Source: JBEKIK01 sp963845975
GTDB taxonomy: Bacteria > Planctomycetota > Planctomycetia > Pirellulales > Thermoguttaceae
Direction: 5' to 3'
Length of the DNA: 64,000 bases
Assembly: GCA_963845975.1 (NCBI GenBank)
Contig: CAWJUD010000002.1
Location: forward strand, 1,860,001 to 1,924,000
Of the stretch, positions 45,203 through 54,539 are shown piece by piece. Numbering within the stretch: position 1 is the stretch's first letter; each line of letters opens with the position of its first letter. The notes below the pieces were generated by a model. The model ran no database searches, was not told the origin of the DNA, and was given only the letters and a program-made list of their open reading frames with translations. The position numbers and the translations under genes were made by a program.

Positions 45203-47173
45203 ATGGACGATATCAGAGAAGTCAAATTGATTCATCGTACAGTCGGCGGCTCCTTGGTCCGCTCAGCGGCTACTCTTCGCTTTGCAGATGGGCGGATCGA
45301 ATTCTTGAAAAGCCCCTTTGCTCTAAAAGATGAAATCCGTTCCATGCGCGGATCGAAATGGCATGGTTTCGATCAGGATAATCCCCGAAAGATATGGTCC
45401 ATTGAGGACTGTCAACGGAATCGCTTTCAGCTTGGTTTCCTCATGGGCGAGGAGGTGTTTGCGTGGTTTGATCGTGAGGTTGTGAAGCACAATTACACAC
45501 GACCGCTCATGCCGCATCAGAAGGACTTAGCCGATCACTTCCTGACCTATCACTATGGCATCATGGCGGCGGAAATGGGGGTCGGCAAAACATTATCCGT
45601 CCAAGAAGTGATGGAACGTTCCGACATCAAGGAATGGTGGTGGATTGGCCCTAAGACTAGCTTGCCGAACATCAGACGTGAGTTCCGTCGTTGGAATCTC
45701 GATCCCACGTTACACGTCGAGATGATGAATTACGAGGCTCTAGTCCGCATCATGGATGAGTGGGAATCGGGGACGCCAATTCCCCAAGGTGTGGTTGGCG
45801 ACGAATCGAGTCGTCTCAAGGGCGCGACTTCGCAGCGTACTAATGCAATGCAAAGGCTTGCTGACATGGTGCGTTCCAAGTATGGCTTTGAGGGTTATGT
45901 CATTGAAATGTCTGGCACTCCATCGCCGAAATCGCCGTTGGATTGGTGGAGTCAGTGTGAAATTGCATGGCCTGGCTTCCTCAAGGAAGGATCGACAAAG
46001 GCTTTGGAAGAGCGGTTGGCATTCCTTGTAGATCATCAATACGACGCCGGCATATTCAAGAAGCGTATTGGCTGGAAGGACGATGAGCGAAAATGTAAGC
46101 ATTGTGGTCATTTAGAAGAAGATGGACCTCATAGCTTGGAGGGCGACATTGATCCGGCCGACTACCATGTTTATGAGCCGAGCTTCAACGAGGTGGCCTA
46201 TCTCCACGAACGGCTCAAGGGTTTGGTTATCATCAAGCACAAGAAGGACTGCCTTGATCTGCCCGAGAAACGTTATCGCAGAATTCTCTGCAAGCCCAAC
46301 ACCAGTACGCTGCGAGTAGCCCAAGCTCTTGTTCAGTCCGCACCCAATGCAATCACCGGGTTGACATGGCTGCGTGAACTGAGCGATGGTTTTCAATACC
46401 GCGATGTCACCGATGGCACGACGCGATGCCCACATTGTCCAGATTCTAAAGGTGTCGTCGAAGAGTGGTTCGATCCGTCCGATCAGGAGCGGGCCTTCCA
46501 AGCTGTTGACATGCTTGACAAGGAATTGGTTTCCCGCCTGGAAAAACGGGAAGTTCCTTGTCCGCGATGTGGAGGCAAGGGTGAAGTCCCCAAGACCGTT
46601 CGTGTAACCAAAGAAGTTCCTTCCCCCAAGGATAAGGCCCTGCACGAATTACTGGAAGAATGTGAAGAGACCGGTCGCATCGTGATCTTCGCCGGTTTTA
46701 CTGGCAGCGTGGATCGCGTGGCCGGGTTATGTCGCAAGGAAGGTTGGGATGTTGTGCGGTGCGATGGACGGGGCTGGCTGGTGACGAAGCAAAATGGAGA
46801 CACTGTGCTCGACGAGGAACCGTTGGATTATTGGGCCAATCTAGGGGACCATCCTCGCGTAGCTTTCGTTTCCCACCCAGAAAGCGGTGGCATGAGTCTC
46901 ACGCTCACCGAAAGTCGCATGGCGGTTTATTGGTCTAACAGCTTCAAGCCCGAGTATCGCACGCAAAGCGAGGACCGTATCCACCGTCTTGGCATGGACC
47001 TTAATAAGGGTTGCGTGATCGTGGACCTACTCCATTTACCAACCGACCAGAAGGTGCTCGACGTGATACGCGAGAATCGCAAACTCGAATTGATGACGAT
47101 GGGTGAAGTCATGGAGAGCGTGAATTGGGAGTTTGATGAGGAAAGTGCAATGCAAATACTAGAAACTGTTTAA
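45203..47173 (+). CDS. SNF2/DEAD-like helicase with zinc-binding insertions
   Basis: 656 aa from ATG 45203. Walker A AAEMGVGKT (Lys129), Walker B VVGDESS (about 200), and a C-terminal helicase half with IVIFAGFTGSVDRVAGLCRK and VYWSNSFKPEYRTQSEDRIH (motif VI QxxxRxxR). Between and after the motifs are CKHCG, CPHCPDS and CPRCGGKG pairs, likely zinc ribbons. Phage proteins of this type remodel DNA or act in replication/recombination. Confidence 0.82.
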   Translation: MDDIREVKLIHRTVGGSLVRSAATLRFADGRIEFLKSPFALKDEIRSMRGSKWHGFDQDNPRKIWSIEDCQRNRFQLGFLMGEEVFAWFDREVVKHNYTRPLMPHQKDLADHFLTYHYGIMAAEMGVGKTLSVQEVMERSDIKEWWWIGPKTSLPNIRREFRRWNLDPTLHVEMMNYEALVRIMDEWESGTPIPQGVVGDESSRLKGATSQRTNAMQRLADMVRSKYGFEGYVIEMSGTPSPKSPLDWWSQCEIAWPGFLKEGSTKALEERLAFLVDHQYDAGIFKKRIGWKDDERKCKHCGHLEEDGPHSLEGDIDPADYHVYEPSFNEVAYLHERLKGLVIIKHKKDCLDLPEKRYRRILCKPNTSTLRVAQALVQSAPNAITGLTWLRELSDGFQYRDVTDGTTRCPHCPDSKGVVEEWFDPSDQERAFQAVDMLDKELVSRLEKREVPCPRCGGKGEVPKTVRVTKEVPSPKDKALHELLEECEETGRIVIFAGFTGSVDRVAGLCRKEGWDVVRCDGRGWLVTKQNGDTVLDEEPLDYWANLGDHPRVAFVSHPESGGMSLTLTESRMAVYWSNSFKPEYRTQSEDRIHRLGMDLNKGCVIVDLLHLPTDQKVLDVIRENRKLELMTMGEVMESVNWEFDEESAMQILETV

Positions 47174-47201
47174 TTAACCTTTTCAATCTGGAGTCTACAC
47201 C

Positions 47202-48119
47202 ATGAAGTACGTGTTGTCCTTGTTTGTTTGTCTCTTTGCTACTGTAGCATTTGCCGGCGTTCCCGACGATTTGCAGGCTGTCAGTGTCACGATTAAGGCT
47301 GGAATAGCCCAGGGGTCCGGCATCCTCGTCACTCGTAAGATTGGCGATGATTATATCAGTTTTGTCTGGACTGCCGCACACGTTGTCGATGGATTGCGTA
47401 CCACTCGTTCGGTGATCGTCAACGGCTCAACGAAAATTCTAGTTGAATACAAAGATGCGGAAATCATCTAGGAAATTCAACAAGACGGTCGCCGAATTGG
47501 TGAAGTCAAATATGACACTAAGGTTGTTAAGGTCAGTGATGCTGACTACGGCGAGGATTTGGCACTGCTTATGGTCCGACGGAAGAATGCTTATCCAGTT
47601 GCTATCACTGCAAAGTTTCAGAGTGATAAAAAATATATTCCGGCCATCGGGACTAAATTGGTCCATGTAGGCAGTTTGCTTGGGCAATTTGGAGCCAATA
47701 GTTTTACCAACGGTGTTGTGTCGCAAATCGGCCGAACACTTCCCATGAAAGGTGCTAATGTAAAAGTCTTCGATCAAGTAACTGTTACAGCTTTTCCCGG
47801 ATCGTCTGGCGGCGGAGTATTCTTGGAAGAAACCGGTGAGTATGTCGGTATGCTGACTCAAGGTGTGATGAAAATGCAGGGATTCAATTTCATTGTGCCT
47901 GTGCGACGCATACATGAATGGGCGACTGCCAGTAATATTGAATGGGCCATTGATCCTAACGTGCCTATGCCCAGTCTAAAAGGGATCGAATCTATTCCGG
48001 TTGAAGATGCCGGTGTTATTGGTGGTTCATTTGGTGAACCAACGCCCGCTCCAAGTGATGAACCGTGTGATTTCAACAAGGTTATTGATTGGCTGAAACC
48101 ATTCTTCCAATTTAATTAA
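47202..48119 (+). CDS. Secreted trypsin-like serine protease with in-frame TAG
   Basis: A signal peptide (KYVLSLFVCLFATVAFAG) precedes a trypsin/HtrA-like domain with a full triad: His60 in WTAAHVVDG, Asp119 in YGEDLALL, Ser202 in FPGSSGGGVF (counting TAG as one residue). A TAG at codon 90 (47469-47471) splits it; frame and homology continue without shift on the far side (EIQQDGRRIGEVKYDT). Either a point mutation/read error (TAC would fit) or suppression. Other genes here end in TAG, so general recoding is unlikely. Restored length 305 aa; likely periplasmic. Confidence 0.65.
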
Positions 48120-48196
48120 CTTCTCATCTCAGGTGTTCTACCCGCTGTTTGATCTCTTGAGGTCATAAAGTTAATCAACGACCCAGGAAATATAGT

Positions 48197-49510
48197 ATGA
48201 AACTAAGTGAAAAGAAGGTTACCGAGATCAAGTTGCACTTGGCAAATGGCGTTAAGCAACCGGAGATCGCCAAGAAATACAAAATCAGCCGTTCGACCAT
48301 CTCGGACATTGCTACTGGACGACTTCACAAAGATGTTACTTGGCCCATTGGTGAACCTTGCCCGAAGAAGGCTGGTGGACAGCGGAAACCCATTGGCGAC
48401 TATGATCCGACCGACGACCGCATCATGGAGTTAGAGGCCGAGATTGTCCATCTAACCGAAGAGCGCAACCGCGAGCGCGCAAAGGTCAAAGCTGGAGCGA
48501 AGATTGCTGGTTTGTTCAAGGCAATCATTAAGGAGATGGATCATCGGCTCAAACCGTTCACGGTCCTGCCGCCTATATGGGAGCATAGGGAAAAGGCCAA
48601 GATTGTCGAGCATTGCGTACTTCATCTGAGTGATGGTCATCACGATCAGGTTGTGAGACCCGAAGCTGTGGGAGGTTTGGAAGACTACAACTTCCCCATC
48701 TCATGTGTCCGCGCTGAAAGACTGGTCGATACGGTATTGGACTGGACCCAGAAGACGCTGGCTCCAAGGTTCTATTTTCCAACGCTGTGGGTGCTGGCCT
48801 ATGGAGACTTTACGAGTGGCGAGATTCATCGTGCATGTGAGCGATCCTACTATAGGAATCAATTCCGCAACTGCCTCGCCATTGGACAACTACACGCTCT
48901 AATGCTACGAGACTTCGCTTCAAGCTTTGAGAACGTAAATGTCTTATATTTACCCGGCAATCATGGCCGGCGGACGCCTAAGAAAGACTACCTTGGGGCA
49001 CAGGACAACTGGGATTTTCTCGTTGCTGAAGTGGCCCGATTGCACTGCCGCGAGATTGCCAACATCCATTTCCAAATTCCCGACGCATGGAGTGCAAACA
49101 TCGACATCAACGGCGTCGGCTTCAATGTGTCGCACGGCGACGATGTGAAAAGCAATCTGTCATTGCCTTGGTATGGCATGGTCCGGCGTCAAAAAGGTCT
49201 GATCGCTTTGGGGGCAGCAGCCGGTAACCAGCGGGTTCGCTATTACTGTGTCGGCCATCATCATACAGCCAGCACGTTGAGTGATATCGACGGTGAGTTG
49301 CTTATCAACGGAGCTTGGCTAGGTACAGACCCTTATGCCTATAACGCCTTGGCTGGCTACCGTGAGCCGGCCCAGTGGTTGCATGGAGTAACGCCAAAGT
49401 ACGGTATTACTTGGCGGCTTAACTGTAAGTTGCGAACAGATCAGGAGAAGGAAGGTCCGCAGCGGTATCTTATCGACGGTGGCCGTGAAATCGGTCCTTT
49501 GGAGGTTTAG
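48197..49510 (+). CDS. HTH-fused calcineurin-like phosphoesterase
   Basis: 437 aa. An N-terminal helix-turn-helix (GVKQPEIAKKYKISRSTISD, about 18-37) and coiled coil lead into a metallophosphoesterase: HLSDGHHD, AYGDFTSGEIH, LPGNHGR, NVSHGDD and YYCVGHHHT provide the metal-binding Asp/His/Asn set. Phage members of this type are large and poorly studied; the HTH implies DNA or RNA targeting. Nuclease or phosphodiesterase activity is the most natural guess. Confidence 0.75.
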   Translation: MKLSEKKVTEIKLHLANGVKQPEIAKKYKISRSTISDIATGRLHKDVTWPIGEPCPKKAGGQRKPIGDYDPTDDRIMELEAEIVHLTEERNRERAKVKAGAKIAGLFKAIIKEMDHRLKPFTVLPPIWEHREKAKIVEHCVLHLSDGHHDQVVRPEAVGGLEDYNFPISCVRAERLVDTVLDWTQKTLAPRFYFPTLWVLAYGDFTSGEIHRACERSYYRNQFRNCLAIGQLHALMLRDFASSFENVNVLYLPGNHGRRTPKKDYLGAQDNWDFLVAEVARLHCREIANIHFQIPDAWSANIDINGVGFNVSHGDDVKSNLSLPWYGMVRRQKGLIALGAAAGNQRVRYYCVGHHHTASTLSDIDGELLINGAWLGTDPYAYNALAGYREPAQWLHGVTPKYGITWRLNCKLRTDQEKEGPQRYLIDGGREIGPLEV

Positions 49511-49512
49511 GT

Positions 49513-49722
49513 ATGCCAAAGCGAGTTGGACGACATACGATCGAGCATTGGCGGGATGGTGAATTGTTTGAAAAAGTTGAATTTACCTCCAACATGATCC
49601 AACGCTGTGAGGATGGCACGGCTTATGTTGTGATCCCACCCGGCTTTATTGAATTGGCAACGGGTGATGAATTGCGTTTCGATTATGAAGGGTTGGCAGA
49701 ACTGCTACGAGGAAAGACCTGA
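49513..49722 (+). CDS. Small hypothetical protein
   Basis: 69 aa, starts 2 nt after the phosphoesterase stop; beta-type sequence (EHWRDGELFEKVEFTSNM). Its last base overlaps the next ATG. No motif recognised. Confidence 0.5.
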   Translation: MPKRVGRHTIEHWRDGELFEKVEFTSNMIQRCEDGTAYVVIPPGFIELATGDELRFDYEGLAELLRGKT

Positions 49723-50372
49723 TGCCGACCGACCATGAACGCGAGCGAAATCGCGCGAAACAAAAACGGTTTCAAAAACGACATCCCGGCTACATTTACA
49801 ACTATGTTAAGCAAAAACGATTGCGTAATCCTCAGCCGAAAAAATATACTGCAAAACATCGCACATTTGAACTTGCCGACCCGCGAGATGAGGAACGTCT
49901 TCCGCGTCTAATTGGCTACTGCAAAATTACAACGCATCCTGTGTGGTCGGCTCTATGGGCCGTTAAGGATATTAGTAATAGCCGTTGGGCGGCATGGTTT
50001 CGAGAATTAGCGGCATTAGGCTTAACACCTGTGGAGCGATTTGGGTGGGCGTGTGGATCAATTATACCAATAAATCGTCACCTTGCTCATCGACTTGTTG
50101 CCGAGCGCGTTCGGCATATCAACCGGATGACGAAGGGCAATCCTTATGTTGCACCGCCGTGGTTGTTGCGCACTATTGAAGGGGCAAGAGGCCGTTATGC
50201 ACATCAATATTCAATCGGCAGATTATTTTCTGATGGCCGCGTTGAACGTTTTACGGGTATGAAGGAAGCTGCACGAATAATTGGTATTTCTACGAAGAAT
50301 ATAAATATGCTGACTTATTGGATACATACCGCCAGCATGGGTGCGGATGGCTGCGTCTGGTTCGACGATTAA
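49722..50372 (+). CDS. DNA-binding-like protein with NUMOD-type HTH
   Basis: 216 aa, very basic. The C-terminal MKEAARIIGISTKNINMLTY resembles NUMOD1-type helix-turn-helix segments of homing endonucleases. No HNH or GIY-YIG catalytic motif is evident in the N-terminal part (KRFQKRHPGYIYNYVKQKR), so it may be a relic or regulator. Confidence 0.45.
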   Translation: MPTDHERERNRAKQKRFQKRHPGYIYNYVKQKRLRNPQPKKYTAKHRTFELADPRDEERLPRLIGYCKITTHPVWSALWAVKDISNSRWAAWFRELAALGLTPVERFGWACGSIIPINRHLAHRLVAERVRHINRMTKGNPYVAPPWLLRTIEGARGRYAHQYSIGRLFSDGRVERFTGMKEAARIIGISTKNINMLTYWIHTASMGADGCVWFDD

Positions 50373-50381
50373 AGGATATTT

Positions 50382-50798
50382 ATGGAACCTATTCAACCTT
50401 ATCGCTTGCAAGATGAACAGCGCGCCCAACGGTTAAAGGAACTAACCAACACTGAGAATCCAACTGCCTTGGAAGGTGAGATTGCCGTACTTCGTCTGCT
50501 TTGTGAAGAAGCCTTGAATGCCGGGCAGGGTCGATTAGCTATGGAACTAATGCGAGTTATCGGTCAACTCTCACAAGCCACTGAGGTCGCTAAATATCGA
50601 CGCGGCGAACTACTCAGTCGAGTGGCTGTATTGAGTATAGCACAGAACATTGTCAAATTTATTGGAGATGAATTCGCGGGGAAGTTCAATGGCTGGGAAG
50701 TAGCATTAGACGGGGTGAAAGAACGTATCCTCCTAACCGTACAAGAAGCGCGCAATCCTGATCCCAATGAGATTGAGGCTAAGAAGATACCTGACTAA
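50382..50798 (+). CDS. Helical hypothetical phage protein
   Basis: 138 aa, almost all helical (LEGEIAVLRLLCEEALNAGQ; EVAKYRRGELLSRVAVLSIA). The style is that of small terminase-like or replisome-accessory proteins, but no motif supports this. SD AAGGATATT. Confidence 0.45.
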   Translation: MEPIQPYRLQDEQRAQRLKELTNTENPTALEGEIAVLRLLCEEALNAGQGRLAMELMRVIGQLSQATEVAKYRRGELLSRVAVLSIAQNIVKFIGDEFAGKFNGWEVALDGVKERILLTVQEARNPDPNEIEAKKIPD

Positions 50799-50888
50799 TC
50801 ATCTGTATCGGAAATAATGACTGTAATGTCAGTGTTCTAAGATATTTCAGGGACACGTGTAAGAAAACATCATTTGCTGCGACTTAAA

Positions 50889-50907
50889 GGTGCTTGGAGG
50901 AAGCACC
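50889..50907 (+). promoter_or_regulatory. Ribosome site displayed in hairpin loop
   Basis: Stem GGTGCTT / AAGCACC (7 bp, perfect) with the loop GGAGG, ending 2 nt before the ATG at 50910. The Shine-Dalgarno is the whole loop, so folding exposes or gates translation of the gene upstream of DNA polymerase. Confidence 0.55.
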
Positions 50908-50909
50908 TA

Positions 50910-51281
50910 ATGATCGACAGCACGTTGAAATTACCGAGAGAAGCTATTACCGCTTTGGCTTCTCAGCCAGACATTGACCTTATACGTCAGCGACTTGGGA
51001 CGCATGTCTATTTAGAAACAACGGATCATTCCTATAAATTGACATTGCTGGACCAACGCTCACTTAGAGTGGAGATCGTCTCTAACGATCAACGCATCGG
51101 GGTTCGATCTATCGGCATCTTCGAGCAATCGGTCTATGACGAAGAAGGCAGAGTGTCGCTTCGTGGCCGGATCATAGCTGGAATGAGAATGCAAATTCGT
51201 TTTGCTAATGGCGTGTTTCAAAGCAGTCCCGTTGTTTTGGCGACTGTCTGCGGAGACGGCTGGCATTATAAGGTCTTTTAA
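50910..51281 (+). CDS. Small hypothetical protein before DNA polymerase
   Basis: 123 aa; ATG 50910 set by the GGAGG in the hairpin loop. Beta-rich (LRVEIVSNDQRIGVRSIGIF). Its stop shares a base with the polymerase start (TAATG), so its translation, and the upstream hairpin, may control polymerase output. Confidence 0.5.
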   Translation: MIDSTLKLPREAITALASQPDIDLIRQRLGTHVYLETTDHSYKLTLLDQRSLRVEIVSNDQRIGVRSIGIFEQSVYDEEGRVSLRGRIIAGMRMQIRFANGVFQSSPVVLATVCGDGWHYKVF

Positions 51282-53602
51282 TGTCGCTAAAACGATTATA
51301 TTTAGATAGTGAGACAGTCGGCCTCCACGGGATGCCGGTTCTCTTCCAGTATGCTGTGGAAGACGGGCCAATCACTCTATATGAGATTTGGCGGCGTCCT
51401 ATTTATGAAACCCTCAAATTGATTGAGTGGTTCTGTGAACATACTGTCGTGGGCTTCAACTTGGCCTTCGATTGGTTTCATATCTGCAAAACTTATACTG
51501 TCTTCTCCCTTTGTGACCCAGATTGGATTCCCAAGGAGCACATTGACGAGATCGCGCTACTGGAACCCCAGGGACAGAACGGTCCCTGCCTCAAGCCAGC
51601 CGGTGCCTTGGACTTGATGCTCCACGCCCGCAAGGGGCCGTATCAATCACTTATGGCGCGAGAGGACGTGCGGATCAAGCGGGTGCCAACCAGTTTGGCT
51701 TATGCTCTGGCTGAAGAACTTGAAAGGCGTATTGAACTTGACGGAATCTACTTTGCCAGATCAGCCGATAAAGACGCGCCGCGTTGGAAGGTTTTCGATC
51801 GTAAGCGAAAAGACGGAGAAATAGACCCTGATTTTAAGGACGTTGTGTTGAAATTTAATCCCGCCGGCGGATTAAAGTTCCTGGCCGAATATGCGATGGG
51901 CTATGTTCCCAAGTACCATTACAAAGATGTGGAACCTGACGTGCGGCCTGTCGAACTCGGGTATGCACCATCCGCACTTGCCATATCAACACTCGAACGA
52001 AATTGGGCCGTCTCCAAGGACGGTAAAATCTGCGGATATGCCTGGCCCGCCGTGATTCGCCGTCATATTGACCATTGGGCGACTAGGACCGATGCTCGGG
52101 ATTACGCCCAGGATGATATTGTCTACACACGCGCACTCGACGCTCATTTTGGGCACCCAGAGCCGAATGACGACGATTCAGTTCTGACCTGTATGGTAGC
52201 TGCTGTCCGTTGGCATGGTTTCAAAATTGATATTGACGGCATCAAACGGTTGTTGGTCAAGGCCCAAGAAACGGTGGCACACTCTCCGGTAAACTGTAAT
52301 AAACCGAGTGAGGTCCGCCAGTACATCTATGAGTGCATGGATGACACGGAAAAAATCATCCTTGAAGAGAGTACAAAAAAAGCCCACCTTGAAGCACTTC
52401 TGAATTGGGAGATTACAGAACGAGAGCCGTGTGGAAGATGTAACGGCGTGGGCTGTACACGTTGCAATGGTACAGGCTCGTTGGAGATTGGCAAACATCC
52501 AGCAGCCGTCCGTGCCAAGAACATCCTGGACGTGAAGATTGCCGCCAAACAAGCGGAGTTATACAAAAAGCTACTCCGCGCCAAAAAGTTTCATGCCTCA
52601 TTTGTGGTGATCGGCACGCTTTCATCTCGTATGGCGGGAGCGGATGGTTTGAACCCGCATGGGATCGCCCATAGCAAAGAGGTCCGGCGCATGTTCCCAT
52701 TGGCATGGGAGGGAATGCGACTGAGTTTAGGCGACTTTTCCGCCTTTGAAGTGACGCTGGCGGACGCAGTTTATAACGACCCCAATCTACGCCGTGATTT
52801 ACTCTCCGGCAAAAAGATTCACGCGCTGTTCGGCATGTCGCTCTCCGGCAAGACTTATGAGGAAGTCTGTGCTTCAAAAGGCACTGAGGATGACTGGTAT
52901 GACAAGGGTAAACGTGGCGTATTCGCTCTTCTATATGGCGGCGATTGGAACACTCTGGTTCAGAAACTCGGCGTGCCCGAGGCCCGCGCCAAGGCGGCCT
53001 ATGAAGATTTTGTGAATCGCTATCCCGGTGTGGGTAAAGCCAGACAAAAAACATTCAATGCTTTCTGTTCCATGAAGCAACCAGCCGGCATCGGCTCGGC
53101 CGTTATTTGGGCAGAGCCGGCTGATTATTGTGTGACCTTTTTGGGCTTTCGTCGTTATTTCACTTTAGAGAACAGAATTTGCAGGGCACTTTTCGATCTG
53201 GCTCGGAAACCGCCCAAGGAATGGAAAGATTGTCAAATAAAGGTCGTTCGCCGTGATCGGGTACAGACAGCGGGAGGCGCGGTGTCCAGCGCATTATATG
53301 GGGCGGCGTTCGGTATCCAAGCCGCCTCTATGCGTGCGGCTTGTAACCATGAAATTCAATCCCCCGGCGCACAGGTAACTAAAACCGTTCAACGGTGCGT
53401 CTGGGATTTACAGCCTGCGGGCGTCCACGATTGGCGCTTGGCTCAGATGAACGTCCACGATGAAATTCTCTGTGTTCATGTGCCGGATATGGGGGATGCA
53501 ATCGAATATACAGTGTTGACCAGGGTGGAATCTTTTCGTGACAAGGTGCCGCTAATAGGAATGGATTGGATGCAAGACGCACATACATGGGCTGATAAGT
53601 AA
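51281..53602 (+). CDS. DNA polymerase I family, with zinc-knuckle insertion
   Basis: 773 aa. N-terminal 3'-5' exonuclease-like region (YLDSETVGL; VGFNLAFDWFH; DYAQDDIVYTRAL). Polymerase motif A LGDFSAFEV (Asp485), motif B GKRGVFALLYGG (about 541-552) and motif C NVHDEI (His726-Asp727-Glu728) are intact. Motif A has Phe where DYSQ-type enzymes have Tyr. Residues 384-399 read CGRCNGVGCTRCNGTG, a DnaJ-like zinc knuckle pair not usual in PolA. It replicates phage DNA with the primase-helicase and ligase. Confidence 0.88.
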   Translation: MSLKRLYLDSETVGLHGMPVLFQYAVEDGPITLYEIWRRPIYETLKLIEWFCEHTVVGFNLAFDWFHICKTYTVFSLCDPDWIPKEHIDEIALLEPQGQNGPCLKPAGALDLMLHARKGPYQSLMAREDVRIKRVPTSLAYALAEELERRIELDGIYFARSADKDAPRWKVFDRKRKDGEIDPDFKDVVLKFNPAGGLKFLAEYAMGYVPKYHYKDVEPDVRPVELGYAPSALAISTLERNWAVSKDGKICGYAWPAVIRRHIDHWATRTDARDYAQDDIVYTRALDAHFGHPEPNDDDSVLTCMVAAVRWHGFKIDIDGIKRLLVKAQETVAHSPVNCNKPSEVRQYIYECMDDTEKIILEESTKKAHLEALLNWEITEREPCGRCNGVGCTRCNGTGSLEIGKHPAAVRAKNILDVKIAAKQAELYKKLLRAKKFHASFVVIGTLSSRMAGADGLNPHGIAHSKEVRRMFPLAWEGMRLSLGDFSAFEVTLADAVYNDPNLRRDLLSGKKIHALFGMSLSGKTYEEVCASKGTEDDWYDKGKRGVFALLYGGDWNTLVQKLGVPEARAKAAYEDFVNRYPGVGKARQKTFNAFCSMKQPAGIGSAVIWAEPADYCVTFLGFRRYFTLENRICRALFDLARKPPKEWKDCQIKVVRRDRVQTAGGAVSSALYGAAFGIQAASMRAACNHEIQSPGAQVTKTVQRCVWDLQPAGVHDWRLAQMNVHDEILCVHVPDMGDAIEYTVLTRVESFRDKVPLIGMDWMQDAHTWADK

Positions 53603-53988
53603 TGCCACTTATTAAACGAAACGACGACCTGGAATACAAAATTCAACTAGCCTTAATCTACTTCCTTAAAACTCGTGGATGGCTTGTAGAACGGATGATA
53701 GGTAATGCCTTTCAACAAGGCATTCCTGACTTATACTGCCACCATCCGAAATGGGGTTACCGTTGGATTGACGTAAAACGACCAGGTAAATACAGCTTTA
53801 CAAGAGCGCAAAAACGAAAATGGCCTGAGTGGGCAAGGAAGGGCGTTGGCATCTGGATACTGACAGCGGCCACGCAAGAAGAGTATGACAAGTTATTTAA
53901 GCACCCGAACATAGACTTCTACTGGAAGAAGTCCTGGGGCGAACTGCCAAACATCGACGCGATGTTGGAACACATTACTGATTCGTAA
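53602..53988 (+). CDS. VRR-NUC domain nuclease
   Basis: 128 aa. IQLALIYFLKTRGWLVER, GIPDLYCHHPKWGYRWIDVK and the trailing Arg/Lys helix match stand-alone VRR-NUC (PD-(D/E)XK) nucleases, with Asp in GIPDL and Asp-Lys in IDVK as metal ligands. Such phage enzymes cut branched DNA. Overlaps the polymerase stop (TAATG). Confidence 0.8.
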   Translation: MPLIKRNDDLEYKIQLALIYFLKTRGWLVERMIGNAFQQGIPDLYCHHPKWGYRWIDVKRPGKYSFTRAQKRKWPEWARKGVGIWILTAATQEEYDKLFKHPNIDFYWKKSWGELPNIDAMLEHITDS

Positions 53989-54037
53989 CGCCGCATTCGC
54001 GGTTTTGATAACTATCCAATATTTCTGCGCTCGGCTT

Positions 54038-54529
54038 ATGCGCCTAATACATCAACCAAACCGCTGGTCCTGCTTACCGACAGCCTTTGCAATGGCCCTG
54101 GACATATCGGTCGAAGAGTTCATTCGCCGCATTGGCCACGAGGGCAATGATATTGCTTTTCCCACTGAGCCGGAGCCAGCTTGTCGGCGTGGATTCCATA
54201 TTCAAGAGTGCATTGCCGTTGCATTTCAATCGGGCTTCGCCGTAACTCCTATAGAACTCTTCCCGCGTCATGCGCCGTCATTTTCTGTTTCACCGTTGAC
54301 TATTTTGTTCGGCGATGAACGCACTGTGAATGTGAACCGCTTCGCATTCTTTATTGATTCAGGGCGTGGAGTCATTACCGGTTCCGGTCGTAATTGCTGC
54401 CATGCAGTGGCTTACGACCACGGCAACATCCATGATCCTAACGGCAGCAGGTATCGCTTTTCGCTGGCCAATTGTGAAACGCATGGATTTTTTGGAGTTT
54501 GCGCCTGGAATGTAAATCTTATCCATTGA
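54038..54529 (+). CDS. Papain-like cysteine peptidase homologue
   Basis: 163 aa from ATG 54038 (weak ribosome site). HQPNRWSCLPTAFAMALDIS places a Cys at a helix start as in C39-like folds; NCCHAVAYDHGNIHDPNG gives His and Asp. Similar cysteine-peptidase-like proteins occur as phage early genes of unknown substrate. No signal peptide, so cytosolic. Confidence 0.55.
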   Translation: MRLIHQPNRWSCLPTAFAMALDISVEEFIRRIGHEGNDIAFPTEPEPACRRGFHIQECIAVAFQSGFAVTPIELFPRHAPSFSVSPLTILFGDERTVNVNRFAFFIDSGRGVITGSGRNCCHAVAYDHGNIHDPNGSRYRFSLANCETHGFFGVCAWNVNLIH

Positions 54530-54539
54530 ATTGACATCT

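Noticed and set aside
47469..47471. TAG read as a sense codon in an alternative genetic code
   Set aside because: Other solid genes in the window stop at TAG (for example the phosphoesterase at 49510), so general recoding is not supported.
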